Assembly: GCA_029218425.1 (NCBI GenBank)
Contig: JAQXRH010000041.1
Location: 1-63,310 of the forward strand
Source of the DNA: Bacteroidales bacterium
GTDB taxonomy: Bacteria; Bacteroidota; Bacteroidia; Bacteroidales; Muribaculaceae
Length of the DNA stretch: 63,310 nt
Direction of reading: 5' to 3'
A program made the position numbers and the translations under genes. Positions 1 to 8,800 of the stretch are shown here, in pieces. Position 1 is the first letter of the stretch. Each line of letters opens with the position of its first letter. The notes below the pieces were generated by a model that was given only the letters and a program-made list of their open reading frames with translations, was not told the origin of the DNA and did no database searches.

Positions 1-7
1 AAAAAAA

Positions 8-26
8 CGACCGCTCGGCGCGGTCG
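8..26 (-). terminator. Rho-independent terminator of the small minus-strand unit
   Basis: CGACCGC (8-14) and GCGGTCG (20-26) form a 7-bp GC-rich stem with a 5-base loop. Read on the minus strand the stem is followed by seven T (positions 7 to 1), the classic intrinsic terminator form. It lies about 60 bases beyond the stop of the 20-codon ORF at 85-147 and would end the transcript from the promoter at 285-316. Confidence 0.8.
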
Positions 27-84
27 CTATTAAAAATAAAACACTTTTTTTCCTGAATAAATGCAGACTCACGCCTGCTCTTGC

Positions 85-147
85 TTAATAAATCGCGGCG
101 GTAAGATTTACATACCATTCAACCGCTTTCTTAATCATCTTTTTCAT
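85..147 (-). CDS. Possible 20-aa small basic/amphipathic protein
   Basis: The ORF begins MKKMIKKAVEW and ends in NLTAAIY followed by TAA. The first seven residues carry four lysines and the rest is mostly hydrophobic or aromatic, which suggests a membrane-surface peptide. It is the clearest start-to-stop frame in a unit that has its own -7 box (285-292), a leader of about 130 bases with a hairpin, and a strong terminator (8-26). No large gene lies in 1-374. I do not recognise the family. The RNA itself could be the functional product and the ORF incidental. Nothing in the sequence proves translation. Confidence 0.45.
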   Translation of the reverse strand: MKKMIKKAVEWYVNLTAAIY

Positions 148-222
148 AGTTGAACAAACATTAAAACAATCCTTTTTTACCTATCTACGGCTTGTTGCCC
201 TTGCAGGCTCAGCCAATTGTCT

Positions 223-256
223 ATAAATGTCAAAATGCCATTATTTCGACATTTAT
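223..256 (-). other. Leader hairpin of the small unit
   Basis: ATAAATGTC (223-231) and GACATTTAT (248-256) are perfect 9-bp inverted repeats with a 16-base loop. They lie in the putative leader between the promoter at 285-316 and the 20-codon ORF. The stem is AT-rich with no T-run after it, so it is more likely a structural or regulatory element than a terminator. Confidence 0.45.
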
Positions 257-265
257 GACCTATTG

Positions 266-282
266 TATGCTCTTGAAAACGG
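266..282 (-). repeat. Leader motif, copy A
   Basis: The 17-base plus-strand string here matches 10871-10887 in 16 of 17 positions (TATGCTCTTGAAAA, then C or T, then GG). Both copies sit on the minus strand just downstream of a TAnnTTTG promoter. Both are followed, nearer the ORF, by a second shared string whose plus-strand form is TTTTTTACCTA (here at about 173-183). The function is unknown; a shared leader element or regulator site is possible. Confidence 0.5.
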
Positions 283-284
283 TG

Positions 285-316
285 CAAAGATATACACTTT
301 TTCAAAAACGTGCAAT
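285..316 (-). promoter_or_regulatory. Bacteroidetes promoter for the small unit
   Basis: On the minus strand TATCTTTG (292-285) fits the -7 consensus TAnnTTTG. A TTG-containing -33 element lies 20 bases upstream (about 316-313). Transcription would start near 278 and run leftward to the terminator at 8-26. Confidence 0.6.
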
Positions 317-369
317 AAAACTATGTTCTTTAACATAAAATTCATATTCCCCCTTTCCCCATTTTTCAC

Positions 370-377
370 TAAATTTG
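370..377 (+). promoter_or_regulatory. -7 box upstream of the DUF2851 gene
   Basis: TAAATTTG at 370-377 is a perfect TAnnTTTG. Transcription from it would begin near 384. That excludes the upstream in-frame TTG codon at 375 as a start and favours the TTG at 453 or the ATG at 465. No clear -33 box is visible. Confidence 0.5.
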
Positions 378-452
378 CCCTTGAATAACCATTATCAGCG
401 ATTTACATTTGTAAATATTCTATCGAAATTTGTTACAGAAAGGTTACAAAAT

Positions 453-1712
453 TTGGAAAAGTTAATGCATTACGTTTGGGCCAACAGGTTGTTTCCCCAA
501 AACAACCTCACTACAACCGACGGCCGCCGGCTGCAGATAATCAACCCCGGCTTCATCAACAACGACGCCGGGCCCGACTTTTTCAACGCCTCAGTAATCA
601 TTGACGACAACACCTGGGTGGGCAACATCGAAATCCACGTGCGGGCATCCGACTGGCACCGACACCACCACACCGACGACCCCGCCTACCGCAACGTCAT
701 ACTCCATGTCGTCGACATCGACGACCAGCCCATCTACCGCGACAACGGCGAAGTAATACCGCAATTCGTGATGAAATGCAATCCCACCCTCAACGCATCG
801 TTCCACTCCCTTGCCGACTTCGCCACCGACACCCTCCCCTGCGCCGGCGCCATCGCCAAGATACCCAATATCTACCTCACCGACTGGCTCACCGCACTGG
901 GCTACGAACGCCTCCACGACAAAGCCGACCGCATCGCCGACATAGTCACTGACACATCGGGCGACTGGAACGAAGCCGCCTACATCACCCTGGCCCGCGC
1001 CCTGGGCTTCGGCACCAATGCCGAACCGTTCCAGCGACTCGCCCGTGCCACACCATTGCGCATACTACGTCGCCACGCCGACGACCCCCTCATCGTGGAG
1101 TCAATACTCCTGGGACAAGCCGGACTACTCCCCATACAAAGCGCTACCGACGACTACAACCGGCGCTTGGCCACCGAATACGCCTTCTTCGCCACAAAAT
1201 TCGGCATCAAACAGCCCCAGTCGCTCGGTTGGAAATTCTCGCGCACACGTCCGCAAAACTCCCCCTACCGGCGCATCAGCTACCTCGTAGCACTCATTTG
1301 CAACCAACGCGACTTCACCAACCGCATGCTATCATTCGACAGCATCGACGACGTGAAAGCCATGCTCAACCCGCCCACTGCCGCTGCCATCGGCGAAACG
1401 CCATCGGCAGCGCTATCTCTCTCGTCGCTCAACCTTCTGGTAATCAACGCCGTAATACCGCTTGCCTACGCTTATGCCTGCTACAATGGCGAATACGGCC
1501 GCGCCCGCACCATTGCCGAGATGATGCAGGAAATAAAACCCGAAAGCAATAGATTTACTGCAATGTTTGCCGCCGCAGGCATCAAGATAGGCTCGGCGTT
1601 CACATCACAAGCCATCGTGCAGCTACGCCGCGAATACTGCGAAAAGCGCAAATGCCTCTACTGCCGCATAGGCCACCGCCACCTTTCGGCATGCTCGCTG
1701 CGGGCACAGTGA
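453..1712 (+). CDS. DUF2851 family protein
   Basis: The product is a Bacteroidetes protein of unknown function, recognised from its N-terminal stretch (LHYVWANRLF type, then GRRLQIINPGFINNDAGPDF and NIEIHVRASDWHRH). The HxxxxxH-rich core suggests metal or nucleic-acid chemistry, but none is established. The cysteine-rich C-terminus (CEKRKCLYC) is typical of the family. I chose TTG 453 because it gives MEKLMHYVW, the usual family opening, about 10 bases after GAAAGG; ATG 465 is the alternative. An extra tail HLSACSLRAQ follows the CLYC motif and lies in a 59-bp tandem duplication. The gene converges with the sensor kinase gene on the minus strand. Confidence 0.8.
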   Translation: MEKLMHYVWANRLFPQNNLTTTDGRRLQIINPGFINNDAGPDFFNASVIIDDNTWVGNIEIHVRASDWHRHHHTDDPAYRNVILHVVDIDDQPIYRDNGEVIPQFVMKCNPTLNASFHSLADFATDTLPCAGAIAKIPNIYLTDWLTALGYERLHDKADRIADIVTDTSGDWNEAAYITLARALGFGTNAEPFQRLARATPLRILRRHADDPLIVESILLGQAGLLPIQSATDDYNRRLATEYAFFATKFGIKQPQSLGWKFSRTRPQNSPYRRISYLVALICNQRDFTNRMLSFDSIDDVKAMLNPPTAAAIGETPSAALSLSSLNLLVINAVIPLAYAYACYNGEYGRARTIAEMMQEIKPESNRFTAMFAAAGIKIGSAFTSQAIVQLRREYCEKRKCLYCRIGHRHLSACSLRAQ

Positions 1713-1795
1713 TAGCAATCAAACTTGCGCTACCCAGCCACCTATCGGCCTGCTCACTACGGGCACAGTGATAGCAAGCAACACTGCGCTAATCA
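1678..1795. repeat. 59-bp tandem duplication across the DUF2851 stop codon
   Basis: Copy 1 is 1678-1736 and copy 2 is 1737-1795, identical at 49 of 59 positions. Copy 1 encodes the last residues HLSACSLRAQ and the stop of the DUF2851 gene. Copy 2 would encode the same ten residues and stop: all four differences in that stretch are synonymous (CTT/CTA, GCA/GCC, TCG/TCA, CTG/CTA). Copy 2 runs into the last codons of the convergent kinase gene. Confidence 0.85.
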
Positions 1796-3045
1796 GCCAA
1801 CGGTATCAAAATCCTGAACGTAGTGCCAACGCCGGGCTCCGAATTTGCCACGAAGATACGGCCGTCGTGATACTGCTCCACGATACGTTTGGCAAGGGTA
1901 AGGCCCAATCCCCACCCGCGCTTCTTGGTAGTGTAGCCCGGATTGAATATCGTCTTTTGGCGCTTACGCGGTATGCCCTTTCCGGTATCAGTCACTTCGA
2001 TGCAAGCATTACGCGCCTCGATGCCCGTAGTTATGGTAATGGAGCCTGCCGCTCCCTCCATAGCGTCGACGGCATTCTTAATAAGATTTTCCAACACCCA
2101 TTCCACCAAGGGCCGCGAGATATTCACCGGCAAAGCCGTAGCGTCGGCCACATATTGCAAAGTGATACGCGATGAAATACGCGTCGACATATACGAAGCT
2201 GCCGACTCCACCACGTCGCGCAAATCCATAGCCTCGAGCGTAGGCCGCGACCCTATCTTCGAGAACCTTGACGCGATAGTGCTCAGCCTGTTGACATCCT
2301 TATCCATCTCGCCGACGATGTCGGGGTCGATGCCCTCGGCGCGCAGCAGCTCCATCCATGCCATCAGCGACGATATCGGAGTGCCAAGCTGGTGGGCAGT
2401 CTCCTTCGACAGGCCCACCCACACCTTATTCTGCTCCGCCTTCTTTGTTGATGAAACCGCGAAATACACTACCACGATAAACGCCAGCATCACAGCCAAT
2501 TGCAGATAGGAGAAATAGCTCAACCGCTTCAGCATCTTCGAGTCCTCATAATAGAGATACTGCACTATGCCGTCGCCCATGTTGATAGGGATGACATTGG
2601 GTGAATTGCGCAGTTTAAGATACTTCTTATGCAAGAACTCGCGGTTGGCTTCGGTCGACACGAAAGGGTTGATGGAGTCGACCGGGTCGGGCAAGTCGAA
2701 ATTGCGGTGGTCGAGGATGTTGCCATCGGCATCGGCAAGTAGCACCGGGATAGTGTGGTTGCGCCGTATAATCGACAGGAGGAATTCTATATCGTCGGAC
2801 GACGAAGAAGAGTCCATATTGCCCGACTCCACATTGCCGCCGTCGCTATCCACGACTACCGACTCAAATGTTATCGTAGCGATGCGCTGCGTGGCATCGG
2901 CCCATATCTGCATCCTCTCCCGCTCCTGCGTGGCAAGGCCGTCGACAATTCCCGAAGACACGCGCAAAAAGATTATCACTACCACAGCAGTGATAATCAA
3001 GAAGATGAGCTTCGAGTATTGCCGTATGTCATAGATATTCATCAT
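1789..3045 (-). CDS. Membrane sensor histidine kinase
   Basis: This is a 418-aa two-component kinase. Membrane segments at about residues 13-30 and 181-198 bracket a sensor region of about 150 residues that is presumably periplasmic. The dimerisation/phosphoacceptor segment contains KETAHQLGTPISS (His 218). The ATPase domain has the N box ENLIKNAVDAMEG (about 319-331), DTGKGIP (about 353-359) and GWGLGLTLAKRIV. Instead of the usual H-E-L/I-R-N-P it has H-Q-L-G-T-P, the variant common in Bacteroidetes HPK4-like kinases. No response regulator is adjacent, so it is an orphan or works with a distant partner. It is the last gene of the minus-strand run, 70 bases after the Cof-type phosphatase gene. 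Confidence 0.88.
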   Translation of the reverse strand: MMNIYDIRQYSKLIFLIITAVVVIIFLRVSSGIVDGLATQERERMQIWADATQRIATITFESVVVDSDGGNVESGNMDSSSSSDDIEFLLSIIRRNHTIPVLLADADGNILDHRNFDLPDPVDSINPFVSTEANREFLHKKYLKLRNSPNVIPINMGDGIVQYLYYEDSKMLKRLSYFSYLQLAVMLAFIVVVYFAVSSTKKAEQNKVWVGLSKETAHQLGTPISSLMAWMELLRAEGIDPDIVGEMDKDVNRLSTIASRFSKIGSRPTLEAMDLRDVVESAASYMSTRISSRITLQYVADATALPVNISRPLVEWVLENLIKNAVDAMEGAAGSITITTGIEARNACIEVTDTGKGIPRKRQKTIFNPGYTTKKRGWGLGLTLAKRIVEQYHDGRIFVANSEPGVGTTFRILIPLAD

Positions 3046-3115
3046 CGCTCTATAATCCTATGCGCCCCTCCGTCGCCCCATATAATTTAACGCAGTCCGA
3101 CCCCACTTTATTGCG

Positions 3116-3949
3116 TCAGCGGCGGTTGTAGTAATCATAGAGTATAAAGCGGGCCACCGAGTCGTCGTAGTTGGGGCCTATCACTATATCGGCGCTCTCC
3201 TTCACCTGGGGATGGGCATTGGCCACGGCGACGGCCACATCGGCAATGTCGAGCATAGGCAGGTCGTTAAGATTGTCGCCGAAAGCCACGAGGCGGTCGG
3301 CGCCCGTCGACGCCATCAACCGCTTGATGGAATTGGCCTTCGACACGCCCAAGGCATACACCTCGAGTATCATCACCTCAGGCATCGTATTGTCGGTGTA
3401 GCACGACAAAGAGAAGCGGCCCGTGGCGCGTATGGCATCGGCAAGGGGCTGGATCACGCGGCGCGGCGCCACCGAGAACAGCAGCAACACGTTGTCGGAG
3501 CTGGCCGACGACTTGTCGAACGTGAACCGCTTCAGTTGCAGATTGCTTCGCGGCGTGTAGAATTCACGCTCGGCCGGCGTCATCTCATAGTCGTGGTACA
3601 CTGTAAGCTCGCCGTTGGCGTTGAGATGATACACAAAGGGGTTGACACCCGCGTCGGCATACAAAGCCATCAGCATAGCGCAATCGTCGGCGGCGAGGTA
3701 ACTCACGTCATGATAAGCCATCGTGGCATGGTCAAACATAGCCGCCCCCGTCAGCGTCACAAACGGGAGAGTAGTGAACGTGCCCTCCATCAACGGTACG
3801 ACAGTGGCCGGCGTACGCGCCGTGGCCACCGTGATGAGCGCGCCGGCGTGCGACAGGTCGGAGATAATCGACGACGAACGGTGGCTGACGAAACTGCCAT
3901 TATTGAGCAGCGTACCGTCCATGTCGGTGACATATAGGGTTCGGTTCAT
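3116..3949 (-). CDS. Cof-type HAD-superfamily hydrolase
   Basis: A 277-aa cytosolic phosphatase of the HAD IIB (Cof) class, likely acting on sugar phosphates or other small phosphate esters. Motif I is YVTDMDGTLL (residues 6-15) with the nucleophile and acid/base aspartates; motif II is in VATART (about 41-46); motif IV is GDNLNDLPML (about 223-232). The cap between motifs II and III has the length expected of type IIB. The substrate cannot be read from the sequence. It lies 18 bases downstream of aroB, probably in the same transcript. Confidence 0.88.
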   Translation of the reverse strand: MNRTLYVTDMDGTLLNNGSFVSHRSSSIISDLSHAGALITVATARTPATVVPLMEGTFTTLPFVTLTGAAMFDHATMAYHDVSYLAADDCAMLMALYADAGVNPFVYHLNANGELTVYHDYEMTPAEREFYTPRSNLQLKRFTFDKSSASSDNVLLLFSVAPRRVIQPLADAIRATGRFSLSCYTDNTMPEVMILEVYALGVSKANSIKRLMASTGADRLVAFGDNLNDLPMLDIADVAVAVANAHPQVKESADIVIGPNYDDSVARFILYDYYNRR

Positions 3950-3967
3950 AGCACTTTATTTCGACTG

Positions 3968-5035
3968 TCAGATGCCCAATAGGTCGCGGGTGATATCGAG
4001 GGCCGCCTTGATGTCATTCTCGTCGACCACACAGTCGATTTGCACATCGCCTATGGCTCGGAGCAAAGTGAAATTGATGTCGGAAGCCGACTGGTTTTTC
4101 TTGTCATGGCGCATCAACGCGATGAGCCTCGGATAGTCGTCGCAGGTAAATTCAAAGGCGCCATACACCTCCTTGATGTAGGCGGCGCACTTATGCAACA
4201 GCTCCGACGGGAATTGCAGTTTTATATGCGAAAGCACCAGTTCCGTCACCAATCCCGTAGCTACGGCATAGCCGTGGGGTATCGGCGACTTGCGCTCCAT
4301 GGCCAGCGATTCGAAGGCATGGCCAGCAGTGTGCCCCAAATTCAACGACTTACGTATACCTTTCTCCTCGGGGTCGGCATCTACGATATGCTTTTTCACC
4401 AACACGCTTTCGCGGAGCAAAGCCAACAGTTCGTCAGCGGCAATATCTTCTACATGTTTGGCGATGAGGCTATTGAAAGTAGATACATCCTTAAGCAGAC
4501 CATGTTTAAGCATCTCGGCATAGCCCGAACGCATCTCCTCGGTAGTCATCGTAGAGAAAAAGAGCGTAGATAGCACAACGCTATCGGCCTGACGGAACAC
4601 GCCAATCTCGTTTTTGAGATTGCCGAAATTGATGCCGGTCTTGCCCCCTACCGAAGCGTCGACGGCGGCGAGCAATGTGGTAGGCACATTTATTATCTTG
4701 ATACCGCGCTTAAAGGTGGCAGCGGCAAAGGCGCCCATGTCGGTGACCACTCCACCGCCTAAGTTGATGAGCAACGAATGGCGTGTCGCGCCATCTTCGC
4801 TGAGCGTACGCCATATTGCCTGCGTCGATTCAATATTCTTAAATATGTCGCCGGCCTTGGTGGTAATAACCGTCGCGCCGGCCACTGCTTTCGACACAGG
4901 CTGCAATCGCGGCAGCACAAATGTCGCTGTGTTCACATCTACAAGAACAAACACTTTGTTAGGATTCATCTTCTCCACCGCTTTGTCGATGGCTTCTCCT
5001 ACATTGTTCGTAAATACAAGTTCTTGCGTTTTCAT
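3968..5035 (-). CDS. aroB: 3-dehydroquinate synthase
   Basis: AroB converts DAHP to 3-dehydroquinate, step two of the shikimate pathway, using NAD and a divalent metal. The 355-aa length is normal. Family signatures are LGGGVVTDMGAFAAATFKRG (about residues 92-111), PTTLLAAVDASVGGKTGIN (about 117-135) and the metal-binding NLGHTAGHAFE (about 232-242) with a following PHGYAVA. It sits between the two HAD phosphatase genes with gaps of 18 and 53 bases. No other shikimate gene is in the window. Confidence 0.96.
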   Translation of the reverse strand: MKTQELVFTNNVGEAIDKAVEKMNPNKVFVLVDVNTATFVLPRLQPVSKAVAGATVITTKAGDIFKNIESTQAIWRTLSEDGATRHSLLINLGGGVVTDMGAFAAATFKRGIKIINVPTTLLAAVDASVGGKTGINFGNLKNEIGVFRQADSVVLSTLFFSTMTTEEMRSGYAEMLKHGLLKDVSTFNSLIAKHVEDIAADELLALLRESVLVKKHIVDADPEEKGIRKSLNLGHTAGHAFESLAMERKSPIPHGYAVATGLVTELVLSHIKLQFPSELLHKCAAYIKEVYGAFEFTCDDYPRLIALMRHDKKNQSASDINFTLLRAIGDVQIDCVVDENDIKAALDITRDLLGI

Positions 5036-5088
5036 AACCTAAAACAATTTTAAATAGTTAGCACTAACATATCATATTAATCGTGTTG

Positions 5089-5847
5089 TCAATCGATATC
5101 GGTCAGGGCCCTGGCGCCCTCGGCGAGTGCCATCATCGAGGGCAGCACAATATCGGCACCCTCGGCGGCAAGCGTTTCGGCGGGTATCGGGCCTGTTGTC
5201 AGTCCAATAGTAAAGGCCCCCGACCGAGCTCCCGACCTCACTCCAAGGGGAGCATTCTCAATCACAATCGACTCGTGAGGCTCCACACCGGCAAGCGCCA
5301 TTGCCTTGAGATAAGGCTCAGGGTCGGGCTTTCCATGCACCACCTCGGCCGACGTTATCATCTTCTCGCGGCTGAATATGCCGGGGAAATCGCGTTGCAA
5401 GCGTTCAATCAACGACCGTTGCCCCGACCCGGTCACCAACACGCATTTCACGCCGCAAGCGGTGAGATGCTCCAATAGCTGCTTAGCCCCCGGCATGGGC
5501 TTCACCTCGGGCATCTTATTGAAGTAACCAGCCTTGCGAGCATAAAGTTCAACCGCCTCGTCGTCGGTGACATCGCGATTGAAATACTTGTTGAGCAAGA
5601 GGTTGAGGATAGCCTTGCCTGTCATGCCTTCGTAGAGGAAATACTCGTCGCGGTCGGTATCGACGCCCAAGTCGCGCATCACGCTCTGCCACGCTATGGA
5701 GTGGTAGCCCATAGAGTCGTAGAGCGTGCCGTCCATGTCGATAAGAGCCGCACGCATTGTCAGCCGGTCGGCGCTCTTGAGGCCATGGCGACAGGCGTAA
5801 CGCTCCATCGCTTGCCGTATACTATCGTGGTACTGAGTCATTTCCAT
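5089..5847 (-). CDS. HAD hydrolase, beta-phosphoglucomutase/phosphatase-like
   Basis: A HAD IA enzyme of about 250 residues. ALIDMDGTLYDSM is motif I with both catalytic aspartates, VLVTGSGQRS is motif II, the lysine in GKPDPEPYL is motif III and VIENAPLGVRSG is motif IV. The helical cap after motif I resembles beta-phosphoglucomutase and related sugar-phosphate phosphatases. The frame is open to 5919, but I start it at 5847 (MEMTQYHDS) or 5841, since the longer version would overlap the AsmA-like gene by nearly 100 bases. With this start the overlap is about 26 bases, suggesting translational coupling. The substrate is not determinable here. Confidence 0.85.
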   Translation of the reverse strand: MEMTQYHDSIRQAMERYACRHGLKSADRLTMRAALIDMDGTLYDSMGYHSIAWQSVMRDLGVDTDRDEYFLYEGMTGKAILNLLLNKYFNRDVTDDEAVELYARKAGYFNKMPEVKPMPGAKQLLEHLTACGVKCVLVTGSGQRSLIERLQRDFPGIFSREKMITSAEVVHGKPDPEPYLKAMALAGVEPHESIVIENAPLGVRSGARSGAFTIGLTTGPIPAETLAAEGADIVLPSMMALAEGARALTDID

Positions 5848-8800
5848 ATGGGTAAGGTGTGTTGGTTCGTAGAAATATGTCGGCCGCCACGCTGTCGGGC
5901 ACTTCGATAAGCCCCTCACGTATCATAATGACGGAGTCGGCGGCAGTAAAGCCCTCCTCGGCTGCGGCCATATAGGTGGAGTCGGCGGCACCCTTAATAC
6001 GCAACGGGCCCAGTCGCGCCGCACGCAATCCGCGACGGAACGCGCCATTCATCTCCGACAACAGCGAGATGCGGGTGTTGGAAGCTATCGGGTCGCGCTG
6101 TGCCACCATCTTGTCCTTGAATTTCGCACCGCCAAATCTTATCTTCATCTTCTCGGGCGAACCTTTAATGTTGATGCCGAATTTAAACGGAATCGGCGAT
6201 TTCAACACCGAGATATGGTAGTTGAGGTTGAAATCCAAATCGTTATAACCCATGATGCCCAATTTGTAGCGGTCGATGTTCACCACAAACGGATATAGGT
6301 TAAGCAATCCGTCGGCTACGGTCAGCTCTACGTTGATGCTATCTATCATGTTGCGCTTTTTGTCTTTGAACATCAGCCACTTCGACAGCGTACGGAATGT
6401 TTCGTTGTCAAATACCACGAGGCTGTCGCCGCTAAACTGCATAGCGGCTTTCAGCGTGGGCATGTCGAAATACATGTCGGGGGTGATATCGGTGGTGACA
6501 GCGACCTGCGCATTGACAACGCCCGACAGGTATTGCATCATAGGCAACAGGGAGTCGATGGCGGGAATCATCTGCGGCAACCTCGCTATGTGGAAGTTGT
6601 TCAGGTCCATGGCCATACCGAAGTTGATATCGTTGGCGGTGGGGGCGGTATATAGTCCCGACAGTTTGATATTGCCCACGTCGGTCTTTGCGCTCAGGTT
6701 GTTAAGGTTGACCATTCCGCGGTTTATCATCAGTCTGCCCTCGAAGTTGCTGAGCAACAGGTCGGAATACACCACCTTGTTGGCGCGGATGTCGAGAGTG
6801 GCATCAATATTGACGGGCACCAACAACGGGCCTGTTATAGAGTCGGGGAGCTCTTCAGTTTCCTCTATTTCGGCTATCTCGCTGTCAATCCAGTCGAGTT
6901 CGTCGCCCTTCGACGGCGACACTGAAGCAAGGCTGCGCACTATCTCGTTGACGTTGATAGTGTCGGACTGGATGTCAAACTGTATCTTCACCGGACCGGG
7001 ACGACGGCTCGACAAAGCCTGCTTGATGTTGGATACCAAGCCTTTGACCTGCAAGTCGGACTGTCCGATGCGGTAGTCGAGGTTGCGCAACGCCACGGAG
7101 TCGGTATTAAACATGAGGTCGACGTTCTCTACCACATTGCGCAGCTTCATCGATGGCACTCTCATGCTACCCCGCTTAGCCTTCAGCGAGCCATGGATAT
7201 TCCATCGGCGCAACAGCGACTTGAAGGAGTTGTCGACATTGAAATCGATCATCTCCACCTCTACCTGCTCCACTTGGTTGGCGGCAAGTCGGAGCATGCG
7301 CGCCTGCAGCGATTGCGCCGTGCTGTCCTCATCGGCCATGCCGCGGAGCGTGTTCCTACCGGCATGGGCGTCGCGTTTCTCACGCGTCTCTACGCCTTTC
7401 CTACGCGGCTTCAGATGCGCAGTCAAGTCAATCGTAGCGCCGGTGAGCGATGCCATATACGATGGTTGTGCGAGGCGCAAGCGTCCGACGTTGAGCATCA
7501 TCTCCAACAACGGCACGCGCGCGTCGCCCTTATAGCGCCGCAACGAGGCGTATCCGCCTATGTCGCGCAGTCGCAGCCTTACACTGTCATTCTCCACATG
7601 GCAGAAGAAATCGTCTATATGCATTGCCCCACCGAAGGGATTGATAAGTGTAGTGTCGGACGACGTAGTCACGTTAGAGGCGCCAAATCCGCCACGAAAT
7701 GCTTTAAGGCGCAGCTCCGTACCTTTATCCCACACCGAGGCGGTGTCAACATTCAATTTCACCACCAAGAGCGAGTCGACTCGCAAATCGTCGCGGCTGA
7801 AACTCTCGTCGGTGCCGAAGTGGAGTTGGGCATGGCGCGTGTACACCTTGGTGAGGGTGTCGGCCGATACGTAGCGCAGGTCGCGCAGGTTCACATCGCC
7901 GTCGAGGGTGGCGTTATGGAAGCCGCGCGGCGTGAAGTCCGACATTTTGAAGTCAAATTTGGTATCGGCGTCCAATCGGCCGCTCAGCGCTCCGCCCAAT
8001 TGACGTTTGACGATAGCGGGCAGCTGGCCGAAGTCGATAGCGCCGTAGAAGTGGCCATTTGCGGCAGGGTCGTCGAGCAACGATTTCACCGTACTGTTTA
8101 TCTTGACATCCATGGCTTTACCGTCGATTACCAATTGCTCCACGGTGACTGTCGACTGGTTAAGGTCGTCGCCGTTGACCTCGGCCCTGACATCGGCGGC
8201 AAGGTGACGGAAGTCGATGGTGTTGAAGTTGAACCGGCAGTCGGGGATATTCACAGCCAGGTCAACCCATGGCATTGTCATAGAGTCAGCGACGACGTAG
8301 GGGCGCGTCAACCGCGCTGTCACGTTCACCGCCATGTCGGTATCGAGGGTGGCCAACTGGTTACGCAACTCGCCGGGCAGGTGTGCCACCAAGCGGTCGG
8401 GGCGCAGATTGCGCAAAGCTATATCCAATCGGCTGATGGTCAGCGCGTCGGTCATATCCACAGTGGTCGACACCGTAAGGTCGACATCCTCATCCACCTT
8501 CAGGCGCAAATCGTCGATGTTGAATACCGACGGCTTCGCGGCCGACCAGTTAATCTTCCCGTCGAGCCCTATGTTGACATCCTCGTAAGCCACATCGGCA
8601 AGCAACGGAGTGGCGACATGGCTATCGATAGTCAACTGATACTGAGGCACATCCTCGCCATCGAGGCTTATGGTGCGCAATGTGGCGGCCACGTCTATGC
8701 TGTCGCTAAGGTTGCGGTATCTTATCGGCTCGGCATCGGTAAGCACAAAGCGGTTGATGGTGATTTCGGGCATCATGCCGCTCGAAGTGGTGTCGGGCGC

